Shown: positions 14,934 to 25,100 of the stretch, piece after piece | Layout: each line of letters starts with the position of its first letter | Numbering within the stretch: the first letter of the stretch is position 1 | DNA from: G965276765 sp965276825 | GTDB lineage: Bacteria; Actinomycetota; Acidimicrobiia; Acidimicrobiales; Palsa-688 | Assembly (NCBI GenBank): GCA_965276825.1 | Contig: OZ255630.1 | Span: 2,604,001-2,668,000, forward strand | DNA length: 64,000 nucleotides | Direction of reading: 5' to 3' | Program-made: the position numbers and the translations under genes | Notes under the pieces: generated by a model | Databases searched by the model: none | Told to the model about the DNA's origin: nothing | Seen by the model: the letters and a program-made list of their open reading frames with translations, nothing else

Positions 14934-15796
14934 CCGACCGTCCCGGTCGGAACCGAGTCCCCGACCAGGCGGCGGAAGGTGGGCCCGTCGAGCACGAGGA
15001 ACCCCTCGGCGTGCCCGTGGCCATCGAGACCGAACAGCGTGCGCCACCGACCGAGGGCGAGGTGCGCAGAGGGGTCGAAGGTGCCGTGGGCGCTGACGTG
15101 GCACCCGAGGGCGGCGACCTTGGCCGGCCAGGTGGCCGTGACGTCGACGATGCGGTTGACCGGAGCGGCCGACCACACCTCGTAGCCCCAGACCTCGACC
15201 CCGGGTCGCAGCTCGACGCGGGCCACGGCGGCGGCCGCGGCCCGGTGGTCGGGATGGTCGTCGAGCGGCCAGGGCACGAAGACGGCATCGGGATCGAGGT
15301 CGTCGAGCGCGGCGGCGACCGCGGCCACCAGCTCGTCGACGTGGTCGCCGAGCCGCCCGTCGGGGAGGGCGAGCACATCGGGGCGGGGCAGCCCGAGCGC
15401 GGCGCACGCGGCCACGGCCTCGTCCCGCCTGGCGGCACCCGTGGCCGCGGCGCCGATCCCGGCGGTGGCCACGCTCGCCTCGCCGGCGCTGGCGACCAGC
15501 ACGCGGACCTCCGCCCCCCTCGTGGCCAGACCAGCCAGCGTCGCTCCGCACCCGATGGTCTCGTCGTCGGGGTGGGGGGCCACGACCAGCACCCGGTCAG
15601 CCGCGGGGTGGAGCACCACCGGTCCTCGCCCGGCGAGGGAGCGGGTGGCGAGGATCGCCGTCCACGCGGCCGGCGGGGCCAGGGGGCGCAGGCGGGCGAT
15701 CATCCACGTGGCCGCCCGTCTCGACTCCCTGGAGACCAGGCCGATCAGGCGGGCTCGGGCTTCAGGCGACCGTTCCTGCGGGGCTATGGCGCGCAC
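14930..15796 (-). CDS. PIG-L family deacetylase
   Basis: Zinc-dependent N-deacetylase of the PIG-L/LmbE family, up to 288 residues. The signature APHPDDETIGCG lies near residue 73, and the third metal ligand region is PWPLDDHPDHRAAA near 150. Members remove acetyl groups from N-acetylglucosaminyl conjugates. It stands between a flippase and a membrane-anchored GT4 and shares four bases with the latter. The exact start is uncertain: the ATG at 15794-15796 overlaps the flippase by 35 bases, and an internal GTG or ATG (around LVSRESRR or WMIARLRP) would reduce that overlap. The catalytic core is unaffected. Confidence 0.88.
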   Translation of the reverse strand: MRAIAPQERSPEARARLIGLVSRESRRAATWMIARLRPLAPPAAWTAILATRSLAGRGPVVLHPAADRVLVVAPHPDDETIGCGATLAGLATRGAEVRVLVASAGEASVATAGIGAAATGAARRDEAVAACAALGLPRPDVLALPDGRLGDHVDELVAAVAAALDDLDPDAVFVPWPLDDHPDHRAAAAAVARVELRPGVEVWGYEVWSAAPVNRIVDVTATWPAKVAALGCHVSAHGTFDPSAHLALGRWRTLFGLDGHGHAEGFLVLDGPTFRRLVGDSVPTGTVG

Positions 15797-17222
15797 CGTA
15801 GCGCGGCGGGCGGAGACAGCGTCGAGCGGCCAGCAGGGCGACGGCCGCCGCCACGACGACCAGGGCCAGCCAGACGCCCGTCACCGGTCGGGCCGCCCGC
15901 AACACCCAGAAGCCGCCGACGGCCAGCACCCCGGTCGCGCCGAGCGGCACGACCAGGTGCTCCAGGCCGAAGCGGCGCACGGCGAGGACGGCCAGGGCGG
16001 AGGCCACCGCGGCGTCCCCGGCGGCCGCCGCCCACGCCAGGTGGCCGAGCGGCGTGGCCAGCGACGTCTCCAGCACCACCAGCGCGATCAGCCCGAGTGA
16101 CAGGATCCGGATCGCCGGCGCGAAGGCGCCGTCGGCCTGCAGGAACGTGGTGACGAGGTTGACGGAGCCCGCCGCCAGGCCGGCCAGGGCCAGGGGCAGC
16201 AGCAGCGGATAGGAGGTGGCGTACCCGGTGGGCAGCACCAGGTCGAGCAGGCGACCGGGCAGGCTGGCCACCGTCACCGCCAGGAGCACACCGGTGATGG
16301 CGTAGAGCAGGATCGTCTGGCGGATGACCGAGCGGCGATCGCCGCCTGCCCCCGCCAGCCGCGGGTACACCACCAGGCTCAGCGCGCCGGAGACGAACAG
16401 CGGGGCGCGTGCGAACACCAGCATGGCCTGGTACCCGCCCAGCGACCTGCTGCCACCGTCGACGAGGGACCCGACCACGACATCGAGGGTGGCCGCCACG
16501 GCCACCGCGACCTGTATCGCCCCGATGCCCCGACTCTGCCTCCACAGATCGCGCTCTACCCGCAGCCCGGGCCACGCAAGCTCGGCACCGACGGCCCGGA
16601 GGCTCACCCCGGCCAGGACGAGCGCACCGAGGGCGGCGCCCGCCACGGCCCCCGTCGGGCCCAGGCCGGCGGCGGCCAGCGCCGAGCCGATCCCGATCTT
16701 CAGCACCACCTCCGTGAGGCTGAGCACGGCGAGGACCACGAACCTCCCGTTGCCCTCGAGGAAGCCGATGCCGGTCGACCCGGCAAACAGCGCCACGGTC
16801 GTGACGGCGAGGGCGACGAGCACGCCGCTGTTGGCGTAGGTGGAGGCGATGGCCACGACGACGACGGTGGCGACCGCCCCCGAGGCGAGGGAGGCGGCGA
16901 GGGCGAAGCTCACCGCCTCGCGGCGTTGCCTGCTCCCGGCGGGATGCCTCGCCACCTGCCCGGCGACGAGCCACGGCAGGGCGGCCGAACCTGCGGTGCC
17001 GACGATGACGAGCAGCGAGTTGACGCTGGCCACCACCGCGAACTGGGCGCCAGGGAGGATCCACACCAGCGCCAGGCCGAAGCCGTAGTTGCCGATCCCG
17101 ACGACGACGGTCGCGGCCAACGCGAGCAGCGAGTTGCGCCCGAAGCGCCCGCCGGCTCCCTCCCCGACGAGCTGGGACGCCTGCGTCACCGGGGCAGGGA
17201 CCGCCCCCGCCTCATCGGTCAC
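15762..17222 (-). CDS. Polysaccharide flippase-like membrane protein (MOP superfamily, Wzx type)
   Basis: Multi-pass membrane protein of about 486 residues with roughly 12-14 hydrophobic segments and few long loops, as in Wzx/RfbX exporters that move lipid-linked oligosaccharides across the membrane. The start is GTG 17220-17222 (VTDEAGAVPAP); an earlier GTG at 17232-17234 is possible, and neither has a strong ribosome-binding site. It overlaps the end of the upstream GT4 and, at its 3' end, the start of PIG-L, so it belongs to one tight operon. A second, unrelated-looking flippase is present at 28797-30449, which suggests either two exported glycans or a compound cluster. Confidence 0.82.
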   Translation of the reverse strand: MTDEAGAVPAPVTQASQLVGEGAGGRFGRNSLLALAATVVVGIGNYGFGLALVWILPGAQFAVVASVNSLLVIVGTAGSAALPWLVAGQVARHPAGSRQRREAVSFALAASLASGAVATVVVVAIASTYANSGVLVALAVTTVALFAGSTGIGFLEGNGRFVVLAVLSLTEVVLKIGIGSALAAAGLGPTGAVAGAALGALVLAGVSLRAVGAELAWPGLRVERDLWRQSRGIGAIQVAVAVAATLDVVVGSLVDGGSRSLGGYQAMLVFARAPLFVSGALSLVVYPRLAGAGGDRRSVIRQTILLYAITGVLLAVTVASLPGRLLDLVLPTGYATSYPLLLPLALAGLAAGSVNLVTTFLQADGAFAPAIRILSLGLIALVVLETSLATPLGHLAWAAAAGDAAVASALAVLAVRRFGLEHLVVPLGATGVLAVGGFWVLRAARPVTGVWLALVVVAAAVALLAARRCLRPPRYGARHSPAGTVA

Positions 17223-18783
17223 GCAGCCCGGCACCGGATCCGGCCGGATCCTGGCGCCGGGGATCCGCGTCCTCCGGGGCGCCGGCGGCGGAGGTGCGTC
17301 CTTCCTGGAGCAGGATCACCTCGGCGTCGACGCCCTCGTCGGGGCTCGGCGGCCAGGCGTGGGCGCGCCGCCGGGGCAGCCAGCCGAGGAGGTCGTGGTG
17401 ACGGGCGATCCTCGTCCTGACGACCCGGGCGGGAGGGACGCCGATCCGCTCGAGCGCCCGCTCGGCGTCCCGCTCGTCGGCGTTGCCGAACAGGATGTCC
17501 ACGGTGTCCTCCCGGTCCGCCCTGACCCGGACCTGGTCGGTGGCCCGCAGGCGGCCGATGACCTCGGGGCCGGCCAGGTGCCTCGGCACCTCGGCCATGG
17601 TCATGGCGTCGGTGCGGTGCCTGCGCTCGTCCAACCGGTAGCCGAGTCGGTGGCCCTCGCCGACGAGGACGGCGACGAGACGATCGGCGGTGGCCTCCCA
17701 GGTGAACGACCCCGCCCAGTCCCGGCAGCGCTCGGCCCACTGCGCCGCCCGCTCGGGATCGGCCATCTCCCGCAGGGCCTCGTCGATCCCGGCGACCAGC
17801 GCCGAGGGGTCGTCGACCAGCCAGCCGGTGTCGCGGTGGCGCACCGAATCTTGCATGCCGGGGACCCGGAAGGCCACCGAGGGGACTCCGTGGGCGGCGG
17901 CCTCGACCACCGACAGGCCCCACCCCTCCCCTGCGGTGGCGTTGACCGTCAGCCACGCGGTGGCGGTGAGCCGGTCGCGCTCCGCACGCCCGACGCGGCC
18001 GTGGAACACGAAGGTGCCTGCGAGCCCGAGGTCGGCGACCCGCTTCTCGAGCCCGGCCCTGGCCTCGCCGTCGCCGACCATGTCGACCCGGAGCTCGGGC
18101 CAGCGCTCGACCAGCGCAGGTACGGCCTCGATCAGCAGCTCGTAGCGCTTGTGCGGCACCATCCGCCCGACGCAGACGATGCGCGGCTCGCGGCTGCGCG
18201 CCACGTCGTCGAAGGCGGGGCTCACGCTCAGTCCGTTGGGGGCGATGTACACCGGGCCACGGAAGGCCAGCTGGCGTCGGAGCTCGGCCCGGGCCGACGG
18301 CGACACCACGCACACCGGCCGGTCGCCGTAGACCACCTGGGCGCCGCGCTTCTCGAGAAACCGGCCCATGGCCGCGGCCACGGGCGGGAAGTACATGGCG
18401 AACTGCTCCTGGTGGACGTGGTGGATCACCAGCACGACGGGAACCCGGCGGGGCAGCACCAGCGGCGAGAAGTAGGGGATCCCGTTCTCGGAGTCGATCA
18501 CGCCGTCGATCCGCCGCCGGTTGGCGGCCAGCCACAGCAGGGCTTGCGGGTAGGTGCCGAACGTGCCGCCGCGCCGGACGATGGTGCCGAAGTCGACGCG
18601 CTGGCGCGCCGCCGTGCCCGGCGGCCTCGACGTGAGCAGCGTCACCTTGGCGCCGGCGGCATGGAGCTGCCTGGCCACCTCCTCGCAGTACAGCTCCGCG
18701 CCTCCCGCCTGGGGGTGGGCCGAGTCGCGCCAGTTGCAGATGACCAGGTGACGTCCGGCGACCGACGTCACCGGACGGCTCAT
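17212..18783 (-). CDS. Glycosyltransferase family 4 protein with C-terminal extension
   Basis: 523-residue GT-B transferase. The N-terminal domain has DSAHPQAGGAELYCEEVARQ, a GT4 acceptor-domain motif, and the donor domain has VCVGRMVPHKRYELLIEAVP and NATAGEGWGLSVVEAAAHG near residue 290. After about residue 400 there is a 110-residue region without recognised motifs, which includes a nucleotide- or lipid-head-like segment (HDLLGWLPRRRAHAW). This makes the protein longer than most GT4 enzymes. The start ATG overlaps the GT2 stop as ATGA. Substrates unknown. Confidence 0.88.
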   Translation of the reverse strand: MSRPVTSVAGRHLVICNWRDSAHPQAGGAELYCEEVARQLHAAGAKVTLLTSRPPGTAARQRVDFGTIVRRGGTFGTYPQALLWLAANRRRIDGVIDSENGIPYFSPLVLPRRVPVVLVIHHVHQEQFAMYFPPVAAAMGRFLEKRGAQVVYGDRPVCVVSPSARAELRRQLAFRGPVYIAPNGLSVSPAFDDVARSREPRIVCVGRMVPHKRYELLIEAVPALVERWPELRVDMVGDGEARAGLEKRVADLGLAGTFVFHGRVGRAERDRLTATAWLTVNATAGEGWGLSVVEAAAHGVPSVAFRVPGMQDSVRHRDTGWLVDDPSALVAGIDEALREMADPERAAQWAERCRDWAGSFTWEATADRLVAVLVGEGHRLGYRLDERRHRTDAMTMAEVPRHLAGPEVIGRLRATDQVRVRADREDTVDILFGNADERDAERALERIGVPPARVVRTRIARHHDLLGWLPRRRAHAWPPSPDEGVDAEVILLQEGRTSAAGAPEDADPRRQDPAGSGAGLRDR

Positions 18784-19619
18784 CCGATGTCGAGGAGCGC
18801 GCGCCGCCTGGCCGAGCGGAGCCGGAGCAGGTCGCGCGTCACCTCGGAGCCGTGCTTGACCGGCCGGAAGGTCGAGCCTCCCTTGTCGGTCCACTCGACC
18901 GGGATCTCCTTGATGGGATAGCCGAGCTCCCTGGCGCGTGTCAGCACCTCCACGTCGAAGGCGAAGCCACCCAGCTCGGTCCGGGAGAAGATCTCGTGCG
19001 CGGCGTCACGACCGAAGAACTTGAAGCCGCACTGGGTGTCGACCAGGTCGAGGTCGCCGGCGAGGGCCTTGGTCATCATCCGGAAGCCGCCGCCACCGAG
19101 GCGGCGCATCAGCGGCTGCTCGATGAGCCGCCGGGACGTCGCCAGGTGGCGGGATCCGATCACGACCGGCCATCCGTGGTCGAGCTGCTCGACGGCGTCG
19201 AGGATCGCCGTCGCCGGGGTGGCCAGGTCGGCGTCGCAGAAGCCGATCCGGCTGGCCTGCGACGTGAGCATGCCGTGGACGACCGCCGAGCCCTTGCCTC
19301 GCCGGGCGCAGCCCTCCACCGTGATGTCGATGGTGTCGTGGGAGGCGCCGACGTCGTCGACCACCTCGGCGGTCCGGTCGGAGCTGCCGTTGTCGATCAC
19401 CCGGAGCTTGGCGTGGGCGACGTCCATCTTCTCCAGCTGGCGGGCGATGGCGTCGATGGTGGTACCGATCCTGCCCTCCTCGTTGAGGGCGGGGACGATC
19501 ACTTCGAGGTCGGGCCGCTCGATAGTCGAGGCCGACGACGCCGACGAGGCCGACGAGGCCAAGGTCGCAGCGGACGGATGGGAGTGCGGGATCAGCCTGA
19601 TGGGGGGGTCAGTCTGCAT
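18780..19619 (-). CDS. Glycosyltransferase family 2, polyprenyl/dolichyl-phosphate glucosyltransferase-like
   Basis: 279-residue GT-A enzyme. Typical GT2 elements are VIVPALNEEGRIGTTIDA, RVIDNGSSDRT, the DxD-type motif FCDADLATP, and DTQCGFKFFGRDAA, which is characteristic of dolichyl-phosphate beta-glucosyltransferase-like members. Such enzymes load a sugar onto a polyprenyl phosphate for use by membrane GT-C transferases, such as the one at 30560-32122. The N-terminus has a low-complexity Ala-Ser run (ASSASSASSAS) before the domain. The ATG is preceded six bases upstream by TACGGT, so it may be leaderless and the first gene of the leftward operon. Confidence 0.9.
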   Translation of the reverse strand: MQTDPPIRLIPHSHPSAATLASSASSASSASTIERPDLEVIVPALNEEGRIGTTIDAIARQLEKMDVAHAKLRVIDNGSSDRTAEVVDDVGASHDTIDITVEGCARRGKGSAVVHGMLTSQASRIGFCDADLATPATAILDAVEQLDHGWPVVIGSRHLATSRRLIEQPLMRRLGGGGFRMMTKALAGDLDLVDTQCGFKFFGRDAAHEIFSRTELGGFAFDVEVLTRARELGYPIKEIPVEWTDKGGSTFRPVKHGSEVTRDLLRLRSARRRALLDIG

Positions 19620-19625
19620 GGGGTC

Positions 19626-19631
19626 ACCGTA
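19626..19631 (-). promoter_or_regulatory. Candidate -10 element, leaderless start of the GT2 operon
   Basis: TACGGT, then six bases, then the ATG at 19619 on the minus strand. This matches the spacing seen at other probable leaderless genes here. Confidence 0.45.
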
Positions 19632-19830
19632 TCCAGAGGATGTAAATGGGACATGTCGGGCAGGAGAAGACTGCGATGTGTCTCGCCATCGGGAGAGCCG
19701 CCATAGCGTCCATCAACGAGACCCGGAGAGCGCGCTGACGCCGTCCGCCAGTGTCTCGTTACCCGAACCGGGGCTCCGGGAAACCGATCGACCACGAGGA
19801 GCGACCAGACGGCAACGGAATGTGGCCGCG

Positions 19831-21039
19831 TCACCGCGCCGTGAGGCGCTGGTGGACCTCCAGGACCACCTCGGTGCTCCGCTCGAAGGAGAGCTCGGCG
19901 TCCACCCACATCGGGCCGAGCTGCGCCGCCCTTCCGGCTTCCGGCGAGCCGGTCAGGGCGGCGACGATGCCCTCGGCGAAGTCGCCAGGGACGTCGGTCA
20001 CGGCCACGAAGCACTCGGCCGGGGCCGACTCCAGGCCTTCGAGGGCCAACGGCGTCACGACCAGCGGACGGCCGTAGAGCATCGCCTGGGGCACCTTGAA
20101 GCGCACCCCGGCGCCCCCGAGGACGGGCGCCACCACGCAGGCGGCCCCCTCGTAGACGGCACCGAGATCCTCGACGAACCCGGTCATCGTCGCACCGGGG
20201 CAGCGCTCGACCGCGGCCTGCAGGTCGGCGGGAGCCCCCCCGCCGGCCAGGATCAGGCGAGCGTCGGAGACCCTCGCCCGCACGAGCGGCCACACCTGCT
20301 CGAGCAGCCAGTCCGCTCCCCAACGATTCTGGGTGCGGTCGAACGCGGCCACGAACACCACCTCCTTGGAGGTCGTGCTCGCGGAGATGCTGTCTGACGT
20401 CCCTGTCGGGGACGGTCGCTCGAGCCAGGGCGCGAGACGCGCCCCCGGGGTGGACACCCCCGAGGCCCTCACCGCGTCGATGTCGGCCTGCTTGAACGCG
20501 AAGAAGGCGTCACAACGGTCGATCAGGCGCAGCTCGCGCCGGCGCACGACCGGCCCGATCCCGTACCCCACCAGCCGCTTGCCGGTGCTCAGCCCCGACA
20601 GCCGGTCCCACGACCAGTTCGTGTGGTGGAGGTCGTGCGCCAGGTAGGTGAGCACGGCCCCTGGCGCGGCGGCTCGCAGGGCCGGCGCGTGGGGGAGCGC
20701 TCTCGGCCACTGGAGGTCGACCACGGAGGCGCGCCCGAGCAGGGGGCGGAGGGCACCGTCGATCCGCAGCACGCCCCGGAGCAGCTCGTCGCCGAGCTTG
20801 TCCCACGGCGCCCCCTGCAGCTCCGTGGTGCGCCAGTGCCCGAGCCCGGGGGCGAGCACCACCTCGGTGGGGACCGACCCCGAGGCCGCCTCCCGGTTCT
20901 GCTCCGTGCCCGGCGCCACGGTCACGACCTCGTAGTGGCGGCTCATCGCCGTCAGGTGGTGGAAGTACCACTGGTGCCCGGCGTAGGGGGAGTTGCGCAG
21001 GGGAACATACGGCGAGACGCTGACCAGGAGCGGCGGCAC
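19831..21039 (-). CDS. Glycosyltransferase (GT-B, GT1/GT4-like)
   Basis: 402-residue protein with a GT-B layout: an N-terminal domain beginning LLVSVSPYVPLRNSPYAGHQ, which contains YLAHDLHHTNWSWD, and a C-terminal donor domain with VFVAAFDRTQNRWGADWLL and a glycine/valine-rich block (VVAPVLGGAGVRFKVPQAM) in the place where GT4 enzymes bind the sugar nucleotide. The start is GTG 21037-21039, with AGGAGG four bases upstream. It is divergent from the plus-strand glycosyltransferase at 21093, with only about 50 bases between them. Substrates unknown. Confidence 0.85.
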   Translation of the reverse strand: MPPLLVSVSPYVPLRNSPYAGHQWYFHHLTAMSRHYEVVTVAPGTEQNREAASGSVPTEVVLAPGLGHWRTTELQGAPWDKLGDELLRGVLRIDGALRPLLGRASVVDLQWPRALPHAPALRAAAPGAVLTYLAHDLHHTNWSWDRLSGLSTGKRLVGYGIGPVVRRRELRLIDRCDAFFAFKQADIDAVRASGVSTPGARLAPWLERPSPTGTSDSISASTTSKEVVFVAAFDRTQNRWGADWLLEQVWPLVRARVSDARLILAGGGAPADLQAAVERCPGATMTGFVEDLGAVYEGAACVVAPVLGGAGVRFKVPQAMLYGRPLVVTPLALEGLESAPAECFVAVTDVPGDFAEGIVAALTGSPEAGRAAQLGPMWVDAELSFERSTEVVLEVHQRLTAR

Positions 21040-21070
21040 GGACCTCCTCGGGCTCGTCGGGACCGCGCGA

Positions 21071-21087
21071 CGACGCTAGTAGCGTCG
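21071..21087. promoter_or_regulatory. 17-bp perfect palindrome between divergent glycosyltransferases
   Basis: CGACGCTA-G-TAGCGTCG, with 8-bp perfect arms and a one-base centre. The plus-strand copy of TAGCGT within it (21080-21085) stands seven bases before the GTG at 21093, so the palindrome overlaps a probable leaderless promoter and could be an operator controlling one or both genes. Confidence 0.5.
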
Positions 21088-21092
21088 CGGTG

Positions 21093-22178
21093 GTGCCCGA
21101 TCTCGCCCGGACCACGGTGCACGTGGCCATCGACACGGGCGTCGACCCCGACTCGTACCGGTCGGCCTACGAGCGCGACGAGGTGCCCGACGGTCTGCCC
21201 TACGGCATCCAGCACCTCGGCGAGCACGGCTTCGACCTGACGTTCCTGCCCGAACGTCGGGAGGCACTGGCCACCCGCGTGGCCGCCGAGGCCGGCAGGA
21301 GGGCCACCCTCGACCTCAACCCGTGGAGCCTGACCGAGGGATGGGCGCGGCGCCGCAGGGCCGACGTGGTGCTGGCGTGGGAGGAGCGCGTCGGCCTGCC
21401 GGTGGCCGCCGCCCGACCCCTCGGTGAGCCACCCTGCGTGACCGGCCTGATCTGGATGACCGATCGCGTCGCTTCGACCCCGCCCGCCTACCGCCGGCTC
21501 GTGCGCGCCGCGCTGGCTCGGGCCGCCGGCATCTTCGTGCTCAGCTCGGCCCAGGTCGGCCCCCTCGTCGAGCGGTGGGGGGCGGATGCCTCGCTCGTCC
21601 ACCACATCCCCTTCGGCATCCCCGTCGAGCAGTGGCAGCGCCGCGACCCGGTCGACCAGGAAGAGGGGCTGGTGGTCTCGGCGGGCAACGACTGGGACCG
21701 CGACCACCCGCTCACCGTCGACGCGGTCGCCGAGGTGCGCCGCCGGGGCGTCCCCCTTCGCCTCGAGCTGCTCACGCAGCGGCCGATCACCGTCCCCCCC
21801 GCCGTCGGCCTCCGCCGGCAGGCGACCGGACTGGCCGACCTGCGGGCCGCGTACCGGCGGGCCAGCTTCGTGGTGGTGTCGACCAGGCCCAACCTGCACG
21901 CGTCGGGGATGACCGTCGCGCTCGAGGCCATGGCCGCAGGTCGGCCCGTCGTCGCCACGGCGACGCCGGGCATGGAGGGCTACCTCGTCGATGGCGAGAC
22001 CGGCTTCCTCGTGCCCCCCGCTGACCGTCGGGCCCTGGCCGACCGGATGGCCCTCCTCGCCGGTGATCCGGGGCTGGCGGCGCGCCTCGGGGCGGCCGGG
22101 AGGGCCAAGGTGGAGCGCGAGCACCGCAGCTCGCGGATGGCCGCCGATCTGGCCGCGCTGCTCCGCGCCGCCACCTGA
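21093..22178 (+). CDS. Glycosyltransferase family 4 protein
   Basis: 361-residue GT-B transferase. The donor-binding half contains VVSTRPNLHASGMTVALEAM and GRPVVATATPGMEGYLVDGE near residues 265-300, the usual GT4 C-terminal signature. The N-terminal half is divergent and starts with VHVAIDTGVDPDSYR. Two adjacent GTG codons (21090 and 21093) are possible starts; the second is chosen because TAGCGT ends seven bases earlier, the leaderless spacing. It ends eight bases from the convergent GH3 gene. It is alone on the plus strand in this part of the cluster. Confidence 0.85.
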   Translation: MPDLARTTVHVAIDTGVDPDSYRSAYERDEVPDGLPYGIQHLGEHGFDLTFLPERREALATRVAAEAGRRATLDLNPWSLTEGWARRRRADVVLAWEERVGLPVAAARPLGEPPCVTGLIWMTDRVASTPPAYRRLVRAALARAAGIFVLSSAQVGPLVERWGADASLVHHIPFGIPVEQWQRRDPVDQEEGLVVSAGNDWDRDHPLTVDAVAEVRRRGVPLRLELLTQRPITVPPAVGLRRQATGLADLRAAYRRASFVVVSTRPNLHASGMTVALEAMAAGRPVVATATPGMEGYLVDGETGFLVPPADRRALADRMALLAGDPGLAARLGAAGRAKVEREHRSSRMAADLAALLRAAT

Positions 22179-22186
22179 GAAGTTGC

Positions 22187-25100
22187 CTACTTGCCGATGG
22201 ACAGTGCGAAGAGGTGGAGGGCGTTCTGCTGCCCCTGGGCCACCCCGGCGCTGACCGCGGGAAGCGTCACCGACGCGACCGTCTTGCTGGGGTCGAGGGG
22301 TACCGACGTGGCGTACACGCTGACCTGGTGGTTGCCGAAGGTGTTGCCGGGGGGAGCGTTCCAGCTCGACGTCGTGGCCAGGATGTCACTGCCGGGAACC
22401 GCCTGGTTGGCGAACCAGTCGGCCACCGAGATCGTCGTGGAGGCGCTCGTGCCGTCGGTGTAGGTGACCGTCACCGGGCCGGTCGATGTGCCGTTGTTGG
22501 CTGCCGCGAGGAACCCGAGCGTGCTCCCCTGACCTGACACGGCGATGGTCTGGCCTTCGGCGATGACGTTGTCCGGCTGGCCGGCAGCCACGTTGGGCCA
22601 GGTGTAGGAGAGGCCGGCGTGGGTGACGGTCGCGCCAGGGGCGAGTCCGACGGCGTCGAGCGCCTGCTGCGAGTAGCTGTAGCCGTTGCCGTCGAAGTTG
22701 CCGGCGGCGATGTCGCTGTTGTCGCTGATCCCGGGATTGTCGTAGGCGGCCGGGAAGGAGGCGTAGGGCACGGTGACCGTCAGCGAGATGCCGGGTAGCG
22801 CGTAGGTCCGCCCCCGGTCACTGGCGGTCAGCGTGAGGGGGACCGTGAACGTGCCGCCCTGGGTGGTCGACGGGACCGACACCGTCAGATCCACCGGGGT
22901 GCCCGAGGGCTCGACCGTCACGGTCTGGGATGCCGGCGTGACGGTGATGCCCGACGGCGACGTAGCTCCGACCTCCACGCTCACCGCCCTGGGAATCTGG
23001 CTGATCAGCTCTGCGGTCACCGTGGCCGACGAGCCCGACGCCACGATCGACGCGGGCGGCGCGGCGGCCGCCACCAGGGGCCCCACCGCCACCGGGGCGG
23101 TGGCCGAGAACGCCGTGGCCGGCTGTCGCCTGCCGGTCACCCCCCGCAGGGCAGCGGTCAGGGTGGTCGATGTCGCCTGGGCGCTCTCGGGCACGGTCAC
23201 CGTCCACGAGGCGGTGACCGTCTGGTGGGCCAGGACACGGGTCGGCACGTGGCCTCGTGTGGTGACCTTCCAGCCGGCAGGAGCCGACAAGACCGCTTCG
23301 GTGCTGCGCAGGGGGTAGTCGCCGTTGTTGGCGAACGTGGCGGTGGCGGTGAACGACGCGGTCGGCGCCACCGTCGCCGGGGCGGCCAACGCCGCGCTGC
23401 GGGCGCCGATGCTTCGGGTGACGGTGAAGGCCTGGTGCAGCGGGAGGCCGGTCAGCGCAGAGGAGTCACCCACGTAGGCGGTGAAGCCGCCGTCGGGGAC
23501 GACCCAACCGTTGGCCGATGTGTCGAAGTAGGACAGGTCGTGGCCGGTGAGGGGGAAAGCCACGGTGGTCGACTGGCCAGGCTGCAACGTGACCCGCTGG
23601 TAGCCCTCGAGCTGGCGGGCCGGCTCACCGACGGCGGAGGGGTCGCCGAGGTAGACCTGCGCGACGTCCGAGCCGGCTCTGGTCCCGGTGTTGGTCACCC
23701 TGGCGGTGGCGGTGAGCAGCGTCGAGGACTGGTGGCCGCCGGGTCCCGAGGTGGCGTTGGCCACGTTGCGGGTCGACAGGTGGAGGTGCGAGTACCCGAA
23801 CGATGTGTAGGACAGCCCGTAGCCGAAGGGGAACAGGGGGGTCACCCCGGCCGTGTCGTAGTAGCGGTAACCGACACCGAGGCGCTCGGAATACTGGACC
23901 TTGCCGTTGACTCCGGGAAAGCGCGCCGTGCTGGCCGTCGGCGTCTGCGCCAGGGATGCCGGGAACGTCTCGGGCAGGTGCCCGGACGGGTTCGTGTCCC
24001 CGAAGAGCACCGAGGCGATGGCGGCACCGTCCTGCTGGCCCGGGTACCAGGCCTCCAGCACGCTCGGGACCTGGGACAGCCATGGCATGGTGACCGGGCC
24101 CCCGGTGTTCAACACCACGACGGTGTGGGGGTTGGCGCGGGCCACTGCGGCGATGACGGCGTTCTGGTTGCCCTGCAGGGTGATGTTGGCCAGGTCGGAG
24201 CCCTCCGACTCGAAGTTGTTGGCGAACACCACCGCCACCTGTGCGGAGCGAGCGACCGTCGCTGCGGCCGACGGCGTGGTGCCCGAGTAGCTGGTCACCT
24301 CGACCCCCGAGCCGGCCCGGGCGGTGATGCCCTGGAGGGGACTGATCACCGACGATGCCGTCACCGCCGCGCTGCCGCCGCCGGCGCTCTCCGGCGAGGT
24401 GGACCCATCGGCTCCGATCACCGCGATCGACGAGGTGGTCGAAGCCAGTGGCAGGACGCGCCCGGTGTCCTTGAGCAGGACCGTGCCCTCTTCGGCATTC
24501 TGCTGGGCGAACGCCACGTGCGCCGGCGTGCTGGCCGGGGTGGACTCGTTGCCGCTCGGCTGGTGGTTGAACAGCCCGAAGCGGAACATCTCGGTCAGGA
24601 CCCGGGTCACCGCCTCGTTGATGGTGGTCGGGCTGACCTGGCCGGCGTTGACCGCGGCCGCCAGCGGGTCACCGAAGTAGCTGCTGCCCGGCTGCTCCTG
24701 GTCGAGGCCGGCGTTGGCGGCTGCGACGGTGGAGTGGGTCGCGCCGTAGTCCGATCCCACCCAGCCGGGGTACCCCCACCGGTGCTCGAGGATCTGCAGG
24801 AGCGGCCCATCCTCACAGGCGTAGGTGCCATTGGGGCTGGAGTAGCTGCACATCACCGAGCCGGCCTTGCCCTTGGTGACCGCGTCGTAGAACGCCGGCA
24901 GGTAGATCTCGTGCAGGGTGCGCTGGTCGATCTGGGGTGCGTCGGCGGGGCTGTTGCGGTACGTCTCCTGGTTGTAGACCGCGTAGTGCTTCACCTGCGC
25001 GATCGGTCCCTGCGACTGGATTCCCCCGATCTCCGAGGTGGCGAGCGTCCCGGTGAGGTAGGGGTCCTCGCTGAGCGACTCGAAGTTGCGACCCCATCGG

